From assembly GCA_021613535.1 (NCBI GenBank), contig CP075497.1, positions 7,378,001-7,442,000 on the forward strand: DNA of 64,000 nt, read 5' to 3'. The notes under the pieces were generated by a model. The model saw only the letters and a program-made list of their open reading frames with translations, was not told where the DNA came from and searched no databases. Shown here piece after piece: positions 23,692 to 38,003 of this stretch. The translations under genes were made by a program, and so were the position numbers. Numbering within the stretch: position 1 is the stretch's first letter; each line of letters begins with the position of its first letter. The stretch is from Adineta vaga (lineage: Eukaryota; Rotifera).

Positions 23692-24766
23692 TAGAAAAGA
23701 TAACAAATCAAAAGAAGAATTACTAAGAAAAGAAAATTGGAAATTTGTACGAAGATCAATTCGTGCACTTGCGCATGTTGTAAGTTATTTATTTATTCAT
23801 TGAAAAGGACCAAATTCCAATTGATCATAAGAAAATTCTTAGAACGAATCAATAAATCTTGTTTTATTATCAGAAAAGAATTTATTTTTAAAAAGATTTC
23901 TTTTTAAAAAATAGATTAAAGAAATAACTTATTTTTGAAATTGTTTATTGATGAAATAGAGACTTTATAGATGTCACTCTATTACAGATTCTTATTTTTA
24001 TTCTCTCTATATAGTGAAGCGTACAAAACAATTTCATCATGTTTTCGTGTCTAACAATGTTTTTTTGTGGCATTGTTCTTTTTTTAGCTGATTATTTCAA
24101 GTGAAAATTGCAAAATCAATACGAAAAACAGTATTTGGATTTAGGCAAATGACCGCTTTGTACTTAACGTTGAAATTAAACGTCGATGACTTTTTGTCTT
24201 TAAATTAGATAAACGAAATACGCAATCTATCTTCATTATTTTTCGATGAAGTCAATAATTTTGAAACAGTATGCTTTAATGATATTCTTCTCAGTCGTCA
24301 TTATCGAAAGGTGAATCTAAATGCTATATTGTGTTATTTCTCAATGAAATGACAATGATATTTAAGAAGATGCATATAAAATCATAAATTATTCTAATAC
24401 TATTTTATCTTAGTATTACTATGAAATATATATATATATAGAAGAAATTCAGTTAGTTATTGAAAAAGTTTCGTTCGTATGATGTTGATATGAGTTAGAA
24501 AAAAAGGCTTTCTTTTTTAGCCTGAGGTCAAAGACAAAAAGTGAATGTCATTTTTATTTCGAACTACGCAAAACGTTTTATAGTGACTTATTCGATGTCA
24601 TGTGAAAAAAAAAGAACTTTTTGTACAGTGCGATGTTTTCCGTTATGAAGTATTTCGATATCTGTAGTATAAACGATATGGAGTATATCATCTCATTAGT
24701 TGCATAAGAGTTAGTTTTGTTTTTCAGAAGAAATATAATATTCGAGTATCATTCATCGCCGTTCTT
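23692..24766. other. intergenic region
   Basis: About 1.1 kb of very AT-rich sequence with a TA microsatellite near 24429-24440. I find no exon chain, RNA gene or repeat family in it. Confidence 0.4.
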
Positions 24767-25137
24767 CTAAATGAGATTACTATTTTCTGTTAGTAGGAAA
24801 ACTGATAAATCTTCTTGTTCGTAATAAATAGTTGCAGCACAAAATAACCTTATGGACAAGACAAAGCACTGACAGTCAAAGGCTAAAATACTATTTGCTT
24901 TTTCAACCGAAATCTTTTCAAACACATACCCTGTTTTTCTTAATCGAACAAAATTGTTTTTGTCAAAACATATTTTCATAAAATACAACGTCTTATACAA
25001 TCTATTTGTAATTTACCACGTACAGAAGGAAACACTGAAGAATATTTTAGAGGATTTAAATCAGAAATTTTCTTTTTGTTTAGCAATTTATGTCTTTCCA
25101 TACGATATTCGTACGAATCGTGGTTGATTCTAGTCAT
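24767..25137 (-). CDS. weakly supported small gene, unknown product
   Basis: An ATG at 25137 lies directly behind a CTGTTCAG acceptor (minus strand), the same signature as several secure genes here. Exon 25137-25017 (MTRINHDSYEYRMERHKLLN at its start) ends at a GTAAAT donor. A possible second exon begins behind AAACAG at about 24922 and runs to a TAG at 24767, giving ~90 residues. No domain is recognised and the second exon is uncertain. This may be a real small protein, a partial gene or chance. Confidence 0.35.
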
Positions 25138-25342
25138 CTGAACAGTTAATAGTACACTACTTGATTGTGTAATTAGTAAAAATAACAAATGTCTAATCGT
25201 TTCTTTTCTTTTTTTTCTTTACCTCTCTTCGTTTTCTTTTCTTATTCTCCTCGTCTAACATACATGTAAAAAACATTAGCATTCATTTTCGGTAAGTGAA
25301 ACATTCTTCAAAGTATTCTCAACGTTCTTAATCATTAACAAA

Positions 25343-26487
25343 ATGTTTCCTAAACAACGACCTGTGCCACCAGAAGTATCCGGTTGGATGGAGAAAGATC
25401 TAGCTATGGGAGAATTACAGGCAGCTACGCGATTTATAACTAATGATGCACGACAAAATATGATTGTTAGTCGACGCTTTTTTTCGGACTTATTAAGTTT
25501 ATCATTTGAACGTTATCGAAAAATATTAACATGTAATTTTGACAGGAAAAATTTCCTTAGAAATCAACGTGCAAAATCAGAAACATCCATGCCCGGTCTT
25601 CGTCCGTAAGTTGTTTTCTTTTTTCGAAGAAATTCCTTTCACAAAAGATCTTATTTATTCAGATATGTTGAACAATTAATATTTGAAACTGATGGAGTTG
25701 TACCAGGTGGAAGTCAAACGAATAGAAATGATGGAAATTCATTTACAAGTCCATCAACTCAATCACTATTCTATCGTCCTGAAACAAAATCTGATTTAAC
25801 ATTTAATCGAAGACCAGAATCTTCAATTACACGAGTAAAAACAGCACAAACAGTAAAATCTCAACCGGAAATGCTAACGAGTTCCATACCGATTAAACCT
25901 CTAAGTCAAAGACCTTTGACTGGAATTCAAACATCACGTGAACGATTCAGTTTGTCAACTCAAGGAAAAAAACCTCCTATTGATTTAACACCAGTTATTG
26001 CTTCAAAGAAACCCACACATCCACGATCGTAATACGTCAACAAATATCTCGTGAACGACTTGATTATTTAGCTCAACCAAAAAACTATCGATTAAAATCA
26101 GCAGGTATAAATCAGATTCGTCCGAATACTGTTGAACAACACCTCCCATCCAATGAAATACTTGGAGAATTTGATAAGATATCAAATGCTACACTTTCAC
26201 GAATGCAAAGTGCTTTACCCGACAAAACGAAACATGCAGTTCATGACGAACGTTTTCAACAATTAATGGATGTTTTTTCTGAAGTACATCAAGCGAAAAC
26301 ATTCAAATCCCAAACAGTTAAAAGTATTATTCAAAGTAATTCATCATTACAAGATGATAAAGGACGTTGGCGAACGATACGTCCAACGATTGCAAATTCT
26401 AAACCAACATTTCGCAATCGTCGTCAAAATCTTGCTGGTCAATTAAACAATAAATTAGATATATTTGTAATTGATGTTGGTGCATAA
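25343..26487 (+). CDS. unknown protein; frame break or cryptic intron in the middle
   Basis: Exon 1 (25343-25605) and exon 2 (from 25663) join in frame and encode a Ser/Thr/Pro-rich basic protein (start MFPKQRPVPPEVSGWMEKDL). The frame hits TAA at 26030-26032, yet a coding-like frame continues to 26487 in another register (SRERLDYLAQPKNYR and RWRTIRPTIANSKPTFRNRR). Either a 1-nt indel lies near 26010, or a 71-bp intron with donor GTGAAC and acceptor TTCAAAG (25938-26008) joins the halves into 338 residues. The splice sites are weaker than others here. No known domain is recognised; repeated RP/SRERL motifs suggest a cytoskeletal or ciliary-type protein, which is only an impression. Confidence 0.6.
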
Positions 26488-26556
26488 ATTCCGACTCATT
26501 TTATTTTTATTCTATACAAGCAGAGATTAATATATATATGTATTGAAAAAAAGAAA

Positions 26557-28234
26557 TCAATCAGATGATACATTATATGTAAAACAAATAGGCGGCATCT
26601 AGAAAATGAAAAATAAGATTTTACGTTTTGTTAATCGAGGAAGAAATCACGTACTTTATGACGCCATTTAGTCAAGGAGATAAAACGCATTGTATGATCT
26701 TTGCCTAGGATCTGTTCATCCAAATAGATGTCAATCTATTCCAGAAAAAGAAGAAAAAAATTCTATTTACTTTGTATTAGTCATCCTTGACGTCGTCAGA
26801 TTCCTTTTTTCCTGTTTTTATCTGACTCGTTCTTTTCTGCGACAAAGAACATAAAATAAGGTCATAAAGAAGAGAAAATATTACAACATTAACGTACTTT
26901 TATTTTTTTAGTCACATTTTTCATTAAATAATACTCTCATTTTCTCTTTAACTTATGTATCCCTCATATTTCTAGCATTTCTTCAAATACTGTCATCGAT
27001 ACGTGTTCTATTTCTCTCAATCATAATTGTCAGGACCGGTATTTTTTCTTTTTACAAAAAGAAAAAGAAAGAACAATCGATTATATTATTTACTCTTTTT
27101 TCTCTTGTAGGTTTGGTATATTATTAGAATGCCATCGTTTTTATACAAATGTATTCCATGTGCTCGTAGTGGTAAAGTACCAATTAGTGAACGCCATGAA
27201 GAGTCTCAACCAGAACGATTGTATAAGAAAAAATCCAACGAACCTGTCGAAGGACGACTCTATCAAACATCGATTCAACAGACTCCTCTACCACTTCGTG
27301 CTCGTGGTTATGAAACAATCGAAATGGATACAATAGGAACGGGAAATACTCTTTCTACAGATACAAAATAAACGAAATAATTTACTTTTCTATATTGACA
27401 TGGATCTTCGAAAATCATTTTGGCTAATAATTTTTTTAAATGTGTGACTGTTGCATTACTTGAACAGATAATAAATTTACGTGGAAGTGGCTGCAAAACA
27501 AATATTTATTATAGACATAGATTTGAGAATGATGAATCATCTGTTTACTTGAAGATCTTTTACTCTTGTTTCAATACAAATTGCAACTTGATCATCATAG
27601 ATATGTAAATCTGAATTTGATGGAATTATTTGTTGTTCTTCTTCATCACGTTTTTCTTGTAATTTTTCTTCAAAAAAACAAACAAAAACAAAACACATAT
27701 AATTTTCAATTTATCTCTTTGATCTTACCAACTAATGCAGGTGGGTATGGCAAATCTCGTTCTTTGTAATAGGCAATTTGTCGTTCAATCTCTTCTGAAA
27801 AATATTTCAAAAGAAAATAGTTCAAAAATATTTCTACAATTTCTCAAACCTTTATAAAGATGAGGAACTAATTTATAAGCAATTGATTGTAATGTACGAT
27901 CAAATACTAAAACACGCCATGGATTGACATGATCAATAACCGAATCACATTTAGGACCTGAAAAAAGATACAGATGATAATGACAATTATTTTTCATGAA
28001 ATGTTCTCACATCGTGTATTATCTTCTTCGTCATTGTCCAAATAAGCTGCTATACATGTTTTGCAAACTTTAAGAAAAAAAAAAGGTTTTTTTTTAAAAA
28101 TAAGTTATCAAATTTTCGAACATACAAGTATGTAAACATTCCGGTATTGTCGCTGCATCAATTAAATAGCCATTGCAAAGAGAACATGTTATGAACACAT
28201 TGATATCTTTATAATGAATTGTTTTTTCTCTCAT
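26557..28234 (-). CDS. PCGF: polycomb group RING finger protein (PCGF3/5-like)
   Basis: Eight exons (28234-28126, 28067-28011, 27957-27850, 27794-27729, 27667-27549, 27490-27386, 26735-26655, 26598-26557) encode 228 residues. A RING finger opens the protein: C17-x2-C20, C33-L-H35-x2-C38-x2-C41, C56-x2-C59. The linker VFDRTLQSIAYKLVPHLYK is typical of PCGF proteins. The C-terminal RAWUL ubiquitin-like domain has RKFIICSSNATVTHLKKLL and EQILGKDHTMRFISLTKWR. PCGFs pair with RING1 in PRC1 complexes that monoubiquitinate H2A. The QVAICIE segment is nearest PCGF3/5. The ATG abuts a CTTCTAG acceptor. The 650-bp penultimate-side intron (26736-27385) houses another gene on the opposite strand and a possible alternative last exon. 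Confidence 0.92.
26777..26836 (-). other. possible alternative terminal exon of PCGF
   Basis: Behind a GTCGCAG acceptor is a phase-0 frame of 19 codons (KRTSQIKTGKKESDDVKDD) ending in TAA. The preceding PCGF exon also ends in phase 0, so splicing here would replace the second half of RAWUL with a charged tail. The charged Lys/Asp composition looks protein-like, but only transcripts can decide. Confidence 0.35.
27129..27371 (+). CDS. small basic protein nested in the PCGF intron
   Basis: Single-exon 80-residue frame starting MPSFLYKCIPCARSGKVPIS, on the strand opposite PCGF and wholly inside its intron. A TATTATTAG acceptor-like sequence sits one base before the ATG, as at other probable trans-spliced starts. 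Composition is Arg/Lys/Glu/Pro-rich with a CxxC near the N-terminus that could be lipid-modified; no transmembrane segment and no known domain. It contains tyrosine and threonine motifs (YETIEMDTIGTG) in the tail. Function unknown. Confidence 0.5.
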   Translation: MPSFLYKCIPCARSGKVPISERHEESQPERLYKKKSNEPVEGRLYQTSIQQTPLPLRARGYETIEMDTIGTGNTLSTDTK

Positions 28235-29197
28235 CTAGAAGAAAAACAAGGACAACAACACATAATAAATGAATCAAAATATTTGAAAATAATTTCTTTG
28301 TATACAAAAATACAAATCATATAATTGATAAAGATTCAACTAGTAATAATATATATTTCGTTTGTAAATAAAATAGATGAGAACGATTGAAGAGGAGAGA
28401 AGAGAAGAGAATTTGTATTGTATGTATATATATATATATTGATGTTCGATAATAGAAACCAATAGGAATGAAAGATGCAGAGGTCACTGAACAACTGATG
28501 ATATGAATGAGAATGAGAAAAAGAATGTCTTTGTTACTATTTGAACATAGTAGCTGGACGACGAATCAAGTACATAAAACATCTGTGACACTTCAAAAAA
28601 ACACATTAGTTGATTTTCTCTTTTTCTTTAAGAAATAAAACATCTGGGGTCTGTTCTGTTTTTTACAGTGAAACATAGTTTTGGCATATTTTATTATTTC
28701 ATGATTTCTTTCTATATCATTAAAATATAAGACTCAATGTAGCATACTGAACGGGTTATTTCTTAACACATTTATTTTAATTTTCATTTGGAAAGATTAG
28801 TCTATATTGCTATCATGCGAAAATAAGTACATTTGTTTTTGATTGAATTTGTTTCTAAAGAACAAAACATAGAAATGTAATTAAACAGTTTTGAATTTTC
28901 AATGATCTTTTGTGTTCTTAACATAGTAAACACAAGTGTCATGTCATATTTTCATTCAATATTGATTTACATCATTTGATATCTAATGATTTATGAAGAA
29001 CTAGTTGCAAAATATCGAATACTCATGAATTTGATTTTCATTATGTGTTATTGTTATTAATTTTCAAAACCAACAAAAATGATACTTGATAATAATAAGT
29101 CTATTGATCACAGAATAACAAGCACGAAAACAAAACATAAATTATCACTGTTATATAATATTCGAATGTAAATGGAACACAAACGAGAAGAAAAAAA
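28235..29197. other. intergenic region
   Basis: About 1 kb between two minus-strand genes. AT-rich, with a TA microsatellite near 28428-28440; no gene or RNA seen. Confidence 0.45.
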
Positions 29198-30487
29198 TCA
29201 CGTTGCTTTGCCAATTTCAAGTTTCTTTCGGAATAAAGAACCACCACGATAGATAAATGCATCGATTAGACCAGATACTGTAAAAACTCCACCCTAAAAT
29301 TAATTGAAATTATTTCAAAGAAAACAAGAATAAAAGAAATATTTACAATAATTGCACATGATGAGGTTAAAAATTGAGCTAATGATCGTTGTCGTTCAAC
29401 GAATTTCACCATAATAGCACTGATTTCATATGTAAAAAAGGCACCAGGTAATTGATGATTATTTCCTTCAAGTACATTTTGAATAATTTTACGATGTTTT
29501 GTAACAGAATATTGATTTGTTCGTACTTCAGTTTTATTTAAAAATAAATATGTTGATGGAACGATTTTGACATAATAATGAAAAAGTACAGCCCCTTCTT
29601 TTGGAATTTGTTTCGTATTCGATAATGGATTGATTTGATTAGGAAAATGTTGTCCAAATGATAAATCAGTGATATAATGAGTAGTATTCAATAAATCTAA
29701 ACGTATATTTCGTAAGGAATGAACATGAAGGTGTTGTTGTTGATATGATTGACCAGGTGCAATGTGAAAATTACCAGCAACTTTATTTACTTCTAAATAA
29801 CCATGTACACGACAACCTTCTTTTATATCAGTAAGAGTTTCATTAGAAGTAGCACTAATCATACCAATTGTTTGACCTTCTCGAACACATTGATGAACAC
29901 CAGCTAAATGTTTTTGCAAAAAATGATTAAAATTGATCGAAATCGAAACAAGAAAAGTGTTTACTCGCATCGAATGACCATCCTTTTAACCGATATGCTG
30001 TTTTTACTTCATCACAAGTTGGACAACATTTTCTTGTTTCCGATTCTGCTCCGTAACACGATTCACAATCGGATACTGTTGTTGCATTCTCCTGTGTATT
30101 ATTCAATTTTGGTAATGGTTGAAGAGATACTTTAACAATATCATTTGCAATTATATTTCCATCTAAATCTATTCTAGTTTTATATAAATTATGTATTACA
30201 TCTGTTTGTGATTCTCCTGAGATATCCATTGCATCAATTGTCAAATAACTACATGGTAAAATTGGAAATTGAATATCCATTGTAATATTCATCTTCTCCT
30301 GTCGACTTGTATCAACAAATAAAATTTGTTCAACATCAATTGTTAAATAGTATTGTAATTGAAGAAAAAAGAGGATAAAGATAATACATGTACTAATGAT
30401 TGTAACTAATCCACCACTAATTGTTCGAACACGGAAATCGTCTAAAGTTTTTGCATATGCATCAAATTGTTTAAGTTGACCAGACAT
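29198..30487 (-). CDS. ERGIC3: ERGIC3/ERV46-type ER-Golgi cargo receptor
   Basis: Three exons (30487-29965, 29903-29347, 29293-29198) encode 391 residues (human ERGIC3 is 383). A short cytosolic N-terminus (FDAYAKTLDDFRVRTISGG) leads to TM1, then a long lumenal domain with the ERV46 Cys cluster (SCYGAE, KCCPTCDEV), CRVHGYLEVNKVAGNFHIAP, HVHSLRN, THYITDLSFG and the RTNQYSVTKH block. TM2 lies near the C-terminus within TSSCAIIGGVFTVSGLIDAF. The protein cycles between ER and Golgi in COPI/COPII vesicles with ERV41/ERGIC2 and retrieves lumenal proteins. All hallmark blocks are present and in order. Confidence 0.94.
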
Positions 30488-30695
30488 TGATGAATATGAA
30501 ACATAAAAGTAAAGAAAAAAACGTTATTATCAATATGATTTTTCTAGTTTTTATTCGATTGGTTATTCTTTTATACGAATGAAAAATTAACATTTCAATG
30601 GTGTACTTCATCAATTGGTTAAATAAGAAAAGTACAAGTGTTCTTTTTTTTTCTACACTTTTGTTGATTATATTTTAATTGAAAATAAAAAGAAA

Positions 30696-32123
<1,428 letters not shown>

Positions 32124-32329
32124 TCCAGATTGTCTCTACTTTTTTTTTGCATTTGTTTTTTTGTGGTATTTAGGTTTTATTTTTACTGTTAAAACAGAGC
32201 ATTCTTTTTCCTATATATATATACATGTGTGTATCGAATGGTTTAATTGTATTTTTAACGCGCTGGTTCGTGTGTATTTAGACACTTTATCATTTAATGG
32301 AATTGAAAAGGAATGAAAGAAATATTTGT

Positions 32330-32339
32330 TCAGTTTTAG
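32330..32339 (+). other. candidate trans-splice acceptor of MOGS
   Basis: The sequence TCAGTTTTAG lies directly before the ATG at 32340, leaving no untranslated leader. The ARP1 stop is 216 bp upstream on the same strand. Confidence 0.5.
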
Positions 32340-35296
32340 ATGACTGAAAAACTAATTCAACGTCGGCAAAATGTTAAAGATAAACGTTTGCTTGATAAAC
32401 AGAAAAATGACCATACTACTGAAACAACACAAAAACGAAAAGAATCTCGTCAAAATTTATCTTCATCAAAAACTGGACATAAGAATAACAAATCGTCTAT
32501 TCGAATCTTTGCATTATTTATTATCAGTCTTACTATTATAGTTGTTTTGTATAAACTTGTTACTGGAAATATTTATACTGAACATACAAATATTCCACTT
32601 GATTTACCAAAACTTACTGATGTTAATCAATCTATCTCGGAAAGATTTTGGGGAACATATAGGTAAAGAGCAATACTTTATATAGTAGGAAGAAAACTTA
32701 TATTTGATGAATAGATCAAATTTATATTTTGGTTTAAAACATCGAAGTGCACAATCGTTAAGTGCAGGATTAATGTGGTTTGATTATAGTACATTACAAA
32801 AGTCACAAGATCGATTTCTTCGGTAAAATGAAAAAAAAGAAATATTATTTTCCGAAAGGAAATTATTTTGTTTTTCTAGACATTGGTGTGATCAGAATGA
32901 TCGATTAAAATATGGATGGATATATCATGATGGAGAAAAGTTTGGAATTGAAAATATTACAGATACTAATTTACAAATGAAAATCGAATGGATCAGAGAA
33001 AATATTGGCAAGCATGGTGGAGATTGGACGAGCCGTATTAATGTTCTACCTCAAGTATGAATAGTTAACACATTTGATAGCCTGAAAGTTTTGCATATAG
33101 AACGACCTATAATAAATGATGAGTGATTGTTCATAGCATAGACATACTCTATCATTCTTTACAATATTCTTTTATATAAAACAAACCAAGATATGTATTT
33201 TGAATTTCTAGTCTAATAATTATTCTGTTCCGGTTTCTTTATTCTTCTATTTTCATCATGATTTTCCATGGATCAAACAAATTACATCAATTTCCAAACA
33301 ATCACCTCATCTTCTCACTGTTCGTGGTCAAACCAATGAACTCGATCAATTTACTATTAAAATCAAACTGAATACATTAACTCATAAACCAATCGTTCGT
33401 ACACTAACGGATGTGTTTCAACTCGATACAATTCATCAACATATTCTCTCGAAATTAACATCGAATCGTCCTGAACAACCATATTTTGTGTTAGCCGATC
33501 AACTCTTCAAATCTTCCGAACATAATACATTTTTCGTACAAATAACTTTACCAAAATTATTACCCGATGAAAATTTCTCATTTGATATTATCTATCAATC
33601 AGATTCATCTGATAATGAACGCCAACAAGATTTAGCAGATACTCATTTTAGTGAAGAAATTCTTCGTTTACAAAAACAATTTGATCAACGATTTGAAACT
33701 ATATTTCAATTGAAAAGTAAACAAAATATCTCGGCTAAAAAACTTCATTTTGCTCGTTCAACATTAAGTAATTTAATTGGTGGAATTTCATATTTTACCG
33801 GTAATATTAATCTTACAATTTTCATATAGCAAAAAAAAGAGAGTTTCTCTTCTCGATCTATCTTTAGGTCAATCTTCGGTAGCTCAATCAAATCAAAAGA
33901 TTCCCGATAAATATTGGACAACAAACTTATACACAGCTGTTCCATCACGTTCATTTTTTCCACGTGGTTTTCTTTGGGATGAAGGTTTTCATAATCTTCT
34001 TATTGCTCGATGGAATGAAAACATAACTATTGATATACTTTCACATTGGTTTGATATGTTAAATGATAATGGATGGATACCTCGAGTAAGATTTCAATTG
34101 ATTGGAATTTATAGTTATTTTCGAAAAACTCGCTTCATTCATTCATAGGAAATCATTCTTGGTGACGAAGCACGTGCTCGTGTTCCATCTGAATTCATCG
34201 TACAATATACGAACAATGCCAATCCTCCGACATTTTTTCTAACGATCGATTATTTATTAAAGAAAAATCGAACCAATCATCTTTTTACATTACCATTTAT
34301 TCAACGTTTAGAAAAATGGTATCAATGGTATAATCGTACTCAATCTGGTCCAATACCTTTTTCATTTCGTTGGCGTGGTCGAAATGCTTCGTCAATATTT
34401 GAACTTAATCCTAAAACACTCACAAGTGGTCTTGATGATTATCCTCGTGCATCACATCCAACCGATTCTGAACGTCATTTAGATTTACGTTGTTGGATAA
34501 CATTAGCATCATCAGTACTTGGTAAACTTTACTCTCTCATAGACAATAAACAAACAAACAAATATTTAACTTATGCACAATTACTTGCAAATAATGAACT
34601 ACTCGATCGATTACATTGGTCAGAAGACGATGAAATGTATGCTGATTATGGATTACATACTGATTATGTTAAATTAAAAAATGTTTTAGTACCGAAAACA
34701 TCACCATCACAACAGTATCAACAAAAACAAATGATTCGACAAATAACAAAAGAATCAGATCTTCAATTGAAATATGTTAAACATTTTGGTTATGTTTCTC
34801 TTTTTCCATTAATGACACGAGTTTTAGATCCACAATCAAAAAAACTTGAGAAAATTCTAGATGATTTACGAAATTCAACATTATTATGGACATCCTATGG
34901 TCTAAGATCATTAGCACAATCAAGTCCATTGTATGAAGCAAGAAATACTGAACATGATCCACCTTATTGGAGAGGTAAACATATCTTAGTTTGATGAATG
35001 AAAGAAAGTTTCTTAAATCATTTTCTACAGGTTCTATTTGGATTAATATGAATTATATGGTTTTATCAGCTTTACAACATTATGCAAAAACGTCTGGTCC
35101 ATATTCGGATAAGGCTAATGAAATTTATAATCAACTGCGTACAAATATTATAAATAATATGTTTCGTATTTATGAAAAAACAGGTCATATTTGGGAACAG
35201 TATGATGATCGTACTGGTAACGGTAAGGGTAGTCATCCATTTACGGGTTGGTCATCATTGATTGTTTTAATTATGTCGGAATTATATGATGAATAA
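32340..35296 (+). CDS. MOGS: mannosyl-oligosaccharide glucosidase (glucosidase I, GH63)
   Basis: Seven exons (32340-32662, 32715-32822, 32880-33054, 33212-33800, 33868-34085, 34149-34974, 35031-35296) give 834 residues (human MOGS 837). A basic cytosolic N-terminus precedes one signal-anchor (IFALFIISLTIIVVLYKLV, ~56-74). GH63 landmarks follow: ERFWGTYRSNLYFGLKHR, GLMWFD, RSFFPRGFLWDEGFHNLL, DMLNDNGWIPREIILGDEAR, the LTSGLDDYPRASHP segment and DPPYWRGSIWINMNYM; the protein ends FTGWSSLIVLIMSELY. The enzyme removes the outermost glucose from Glc3Man9GlcNAc2 on nascent glycoproteins in the ER. No frame breaks. Confidence 0.96.
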
Positions 35297-35712
35297 GTAA
35301 TGAATCTTCTCTTCCTAAAGAGAAGTAAGTAACTGAATGTGATGATGTGATAATCAGTGAAATTCTTCATGACTTTTGTTTCGCTTATTTTGTGTATGCG
35401 TATAGAAGTAATATTTGCGTTTTCTTTCGGTAATGGGCGTGACTTTTTTGTTTGTAGATTAATGTGAAAGATCATGATCGAATAATTTGAGTTTTAATAA
35501 GATAGATAAAAAGTCATTTTATTTCTTTTAGATTATTCTCTTTGTTTATATGACACGTATTTATCTGTGATTTCTCATGCATTCCTAGCGATATACATAA
35601 CATTCTTTGTCAAAAAAAAAACAAGTAAGATATTTTTTATCTAATATTTTCATTAATACATCTTTAACTTCTAGATTTAAGTCAAATTTAATTTGAATTA
35701 GAATTATTTCCA
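35297..35712. other. intergenic region
   Basis: About 415 bp between two same-strand genes; AT-rich, no further gene seen. An acceptor-like TTCTAG lies at about 35670-35675 upstream of the next ATG. Confidence 0.4.
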
Positions 35713-36716
35713 ATGGCTATTTCAAGTCGTCTCTTATTATTAATTACTTTTATTACTCTTTTTATATTAAGTATTTCAATTTACATTTATTCAAAAGATT
35801 ATTATCAAAATGGACGATATTCAAACATACAACTTACCCTACCGAATGGAACAAAAATTGTTTCGAACAAAAAAGATGATTCATTGTCTTCGAAAACCGA
35901 TCGAGGCGAAATAAAAACAAATAATCCTGGTTTTATTCAAGGATTTATTGCTTCACTATTCATTATTTTAATTACTGAATTAGGTGATAAAACATTTTTC
36001 ATTGCTGCGATTATGGCTATGCGCCATGCACGTCTAACTATCTATGTGGGTGCAATGGGTGCTCTTGGAACAATGACGATTTTGTCTGCTTTGTTCGGAG
36101 TTATGATAACGAAGTTTCTGCCAAGAATTTATACATATTATCTTTCAGGTATATTATTTGCATGTTTTGGTATTAAAATGTTGAAAGATGGATATGGAAT
36201 GTCACCAGATGAGGGTACAGAAGAATATGAAGAAGTTCAAAATGAAATTGAAAAAGCAGAAGCTAATGAAGATGTAGAGTTAGGTAATGGAGAATCAATA
36301 GATAATTCATCCAAAGGTAATCAGTCACAACAGAGATTACCACAAAAAAGTATGGGCGTTCGGATTGTGGCAATGATTCGTCGTTATATCTCACCAATTT
36401 TTATTCAAGCATTTATCATGACATTTCTTGCTGTGAGTAATTATTCTTTGATCAAATCAATTCTATTTTCAATCTGTTTCATCATTAGGAATGGGGTGAT
36501 CGTTCTCAGATATCAACAATTGTATTAGCTGCTGGTGAAAATCTTCTAGGGGTTATTGTAGGTGGTATCATAGGTCATGGTTTTTGTACTGGATTAGCTG
36601 TTCTTGGTGGACGTTTTGTTGCTCAATGTATATCACCTAAAACTGTAACACTTGTTGGTGGTGTTGTATTTTTATGTTTTGCTCTATCAACATTCTTTTT
36701 CCGTCCCGAAATTTAA
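35713..36716 (+). CDS. TMEM165: TMEM165/GDT1-family Golgi Ca/Mn-proton exchanger
   Basis: Two exons (35713-36432, 36489-36716) give 315 residues (human 324). The N-terminus has a hydrophobic signal or TM segment (LLLLITFITLFILSISIYI). Two UPF0016 repeats follow, each with the hallmark E-x-G-D-[KR]-[ST]: TELGDKTFF (~89-97) and EWGDRSQIST (from 241). About three helices follow each motif, and the repeats are separated by an acidic cytosolic loop (EEYEEVQNEIEKAEANED). GDT1 proteins import Mn2+ and Ca2+ into the Golgi, where Mn2+ is needed by glycosyltransferases, so the neighbouring MOGS acts in the same glycosylation pathway. Confidence 0.94.
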
Positions 36717-38003
36717 CTCAAGTAAATGATCAACTATTTATCGATCAGATTTCTTCTTTCTTCGAACAACACAAAACCGATAGAAGAGTTTTCAACAACC
36801 GGTTCATTCGATCAAGTATTCATTTCTTTTGTATGGATGAACTTTTCCAGCATATATGTATCTTTAATTTAATCATTGTTTTTTTTCCCTAGAAATATCA
36901 CTACTCTGTAGTAATAACAAAAGGATTTGAAAACTATAAAATAACGACATGTTTTGTTTTTGCATTCTTAGAAAAATAAATCTAAGTTTGTTGAATGAAT
37001 TGTATGAGAGAGAGAGAGAGAGAGAGAGTGATCTTAAAGTTTATCTGAAAATGATCGACAAAGATGCGAGGTAATGAGATTTTTCTATGACTTCAAGAGA
37101 AAATAATTAGTTTGCTAGAGAATACTTCTTTATAGAAGATTAAAAAAGAATTTAGTAAAAGTCATATCGATCTTGATAATTATTCTATCTGTGTTTTGTT
37201 TATTTGAGTTACTGTTATCAATCAAAAAGAGGTTTAGTAAAGACTAGATCAATTGGTATCTCAGATGTCGAACAAAAATAAATTGATCTCGTGTCCTTTG
37301 TTATTAAAATAGCATGATCAAATTATGAGCTTATTGTAGTAATATCGTGACGTGCGAATCGCTATAGAATTTGAATATGTAACTGCTGTGCGTATTGAAT
37401 AATCATATGCTTAATCTACTCTTGAGTAGATGCAAAACCGAGACATCTATATAATAACATTTTATACTAAATCGAATTTCATGATTTAGAACTCACTCTA
37501 TCAAAATGTTGTCAGATATATCGAGAATACGTTCATTTCAATTCATTTTTAACACAGAAAAGAGCAGGAAATCTCGTTGAATATTTGTTTTTTCCTTCTC
37601 TCAAACAATACAACAACAGAAAGTTAATATTAGTCGTTTTTTTTACTTCAAGAAATGCTTATTCCAATCAACAACTTTCTTCATTTTATTTTCTTCTATT
37701 TAATTAATAATTCTATGCATGAATAAGCTTAGAAAATCTCTTGGAACCATATTATAAACTTTGAATATAGAAGAAACATGCATATTTGCTCTTATTTCTA
37801 ATAAAAACTTGTTTTTGCAATGTCATCGTCATAACAATATATACGCTTGAAGATGGAAAAGAAAAAGGTGTTGAAATTATTTTTTATTTTTACTTTAGTA
37901 TTAATATTATGATTCTTTGAGCGTAGAAAAGAAAAAGGAAAATGATATACGAACATACGATTCACACCTTGTTTCTTGATAAGCTTATTCTTCAATTCAA
38001 GGA
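36717..38003. other. intergenic region with GA microsatellite
   Basis: About 1.3 kb. A (GA)n run lies at 37015-37029. The sequence is otherwise AT-rich; I find no exon chain, RNA gene or transposon signature. Confidence 0.45.
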
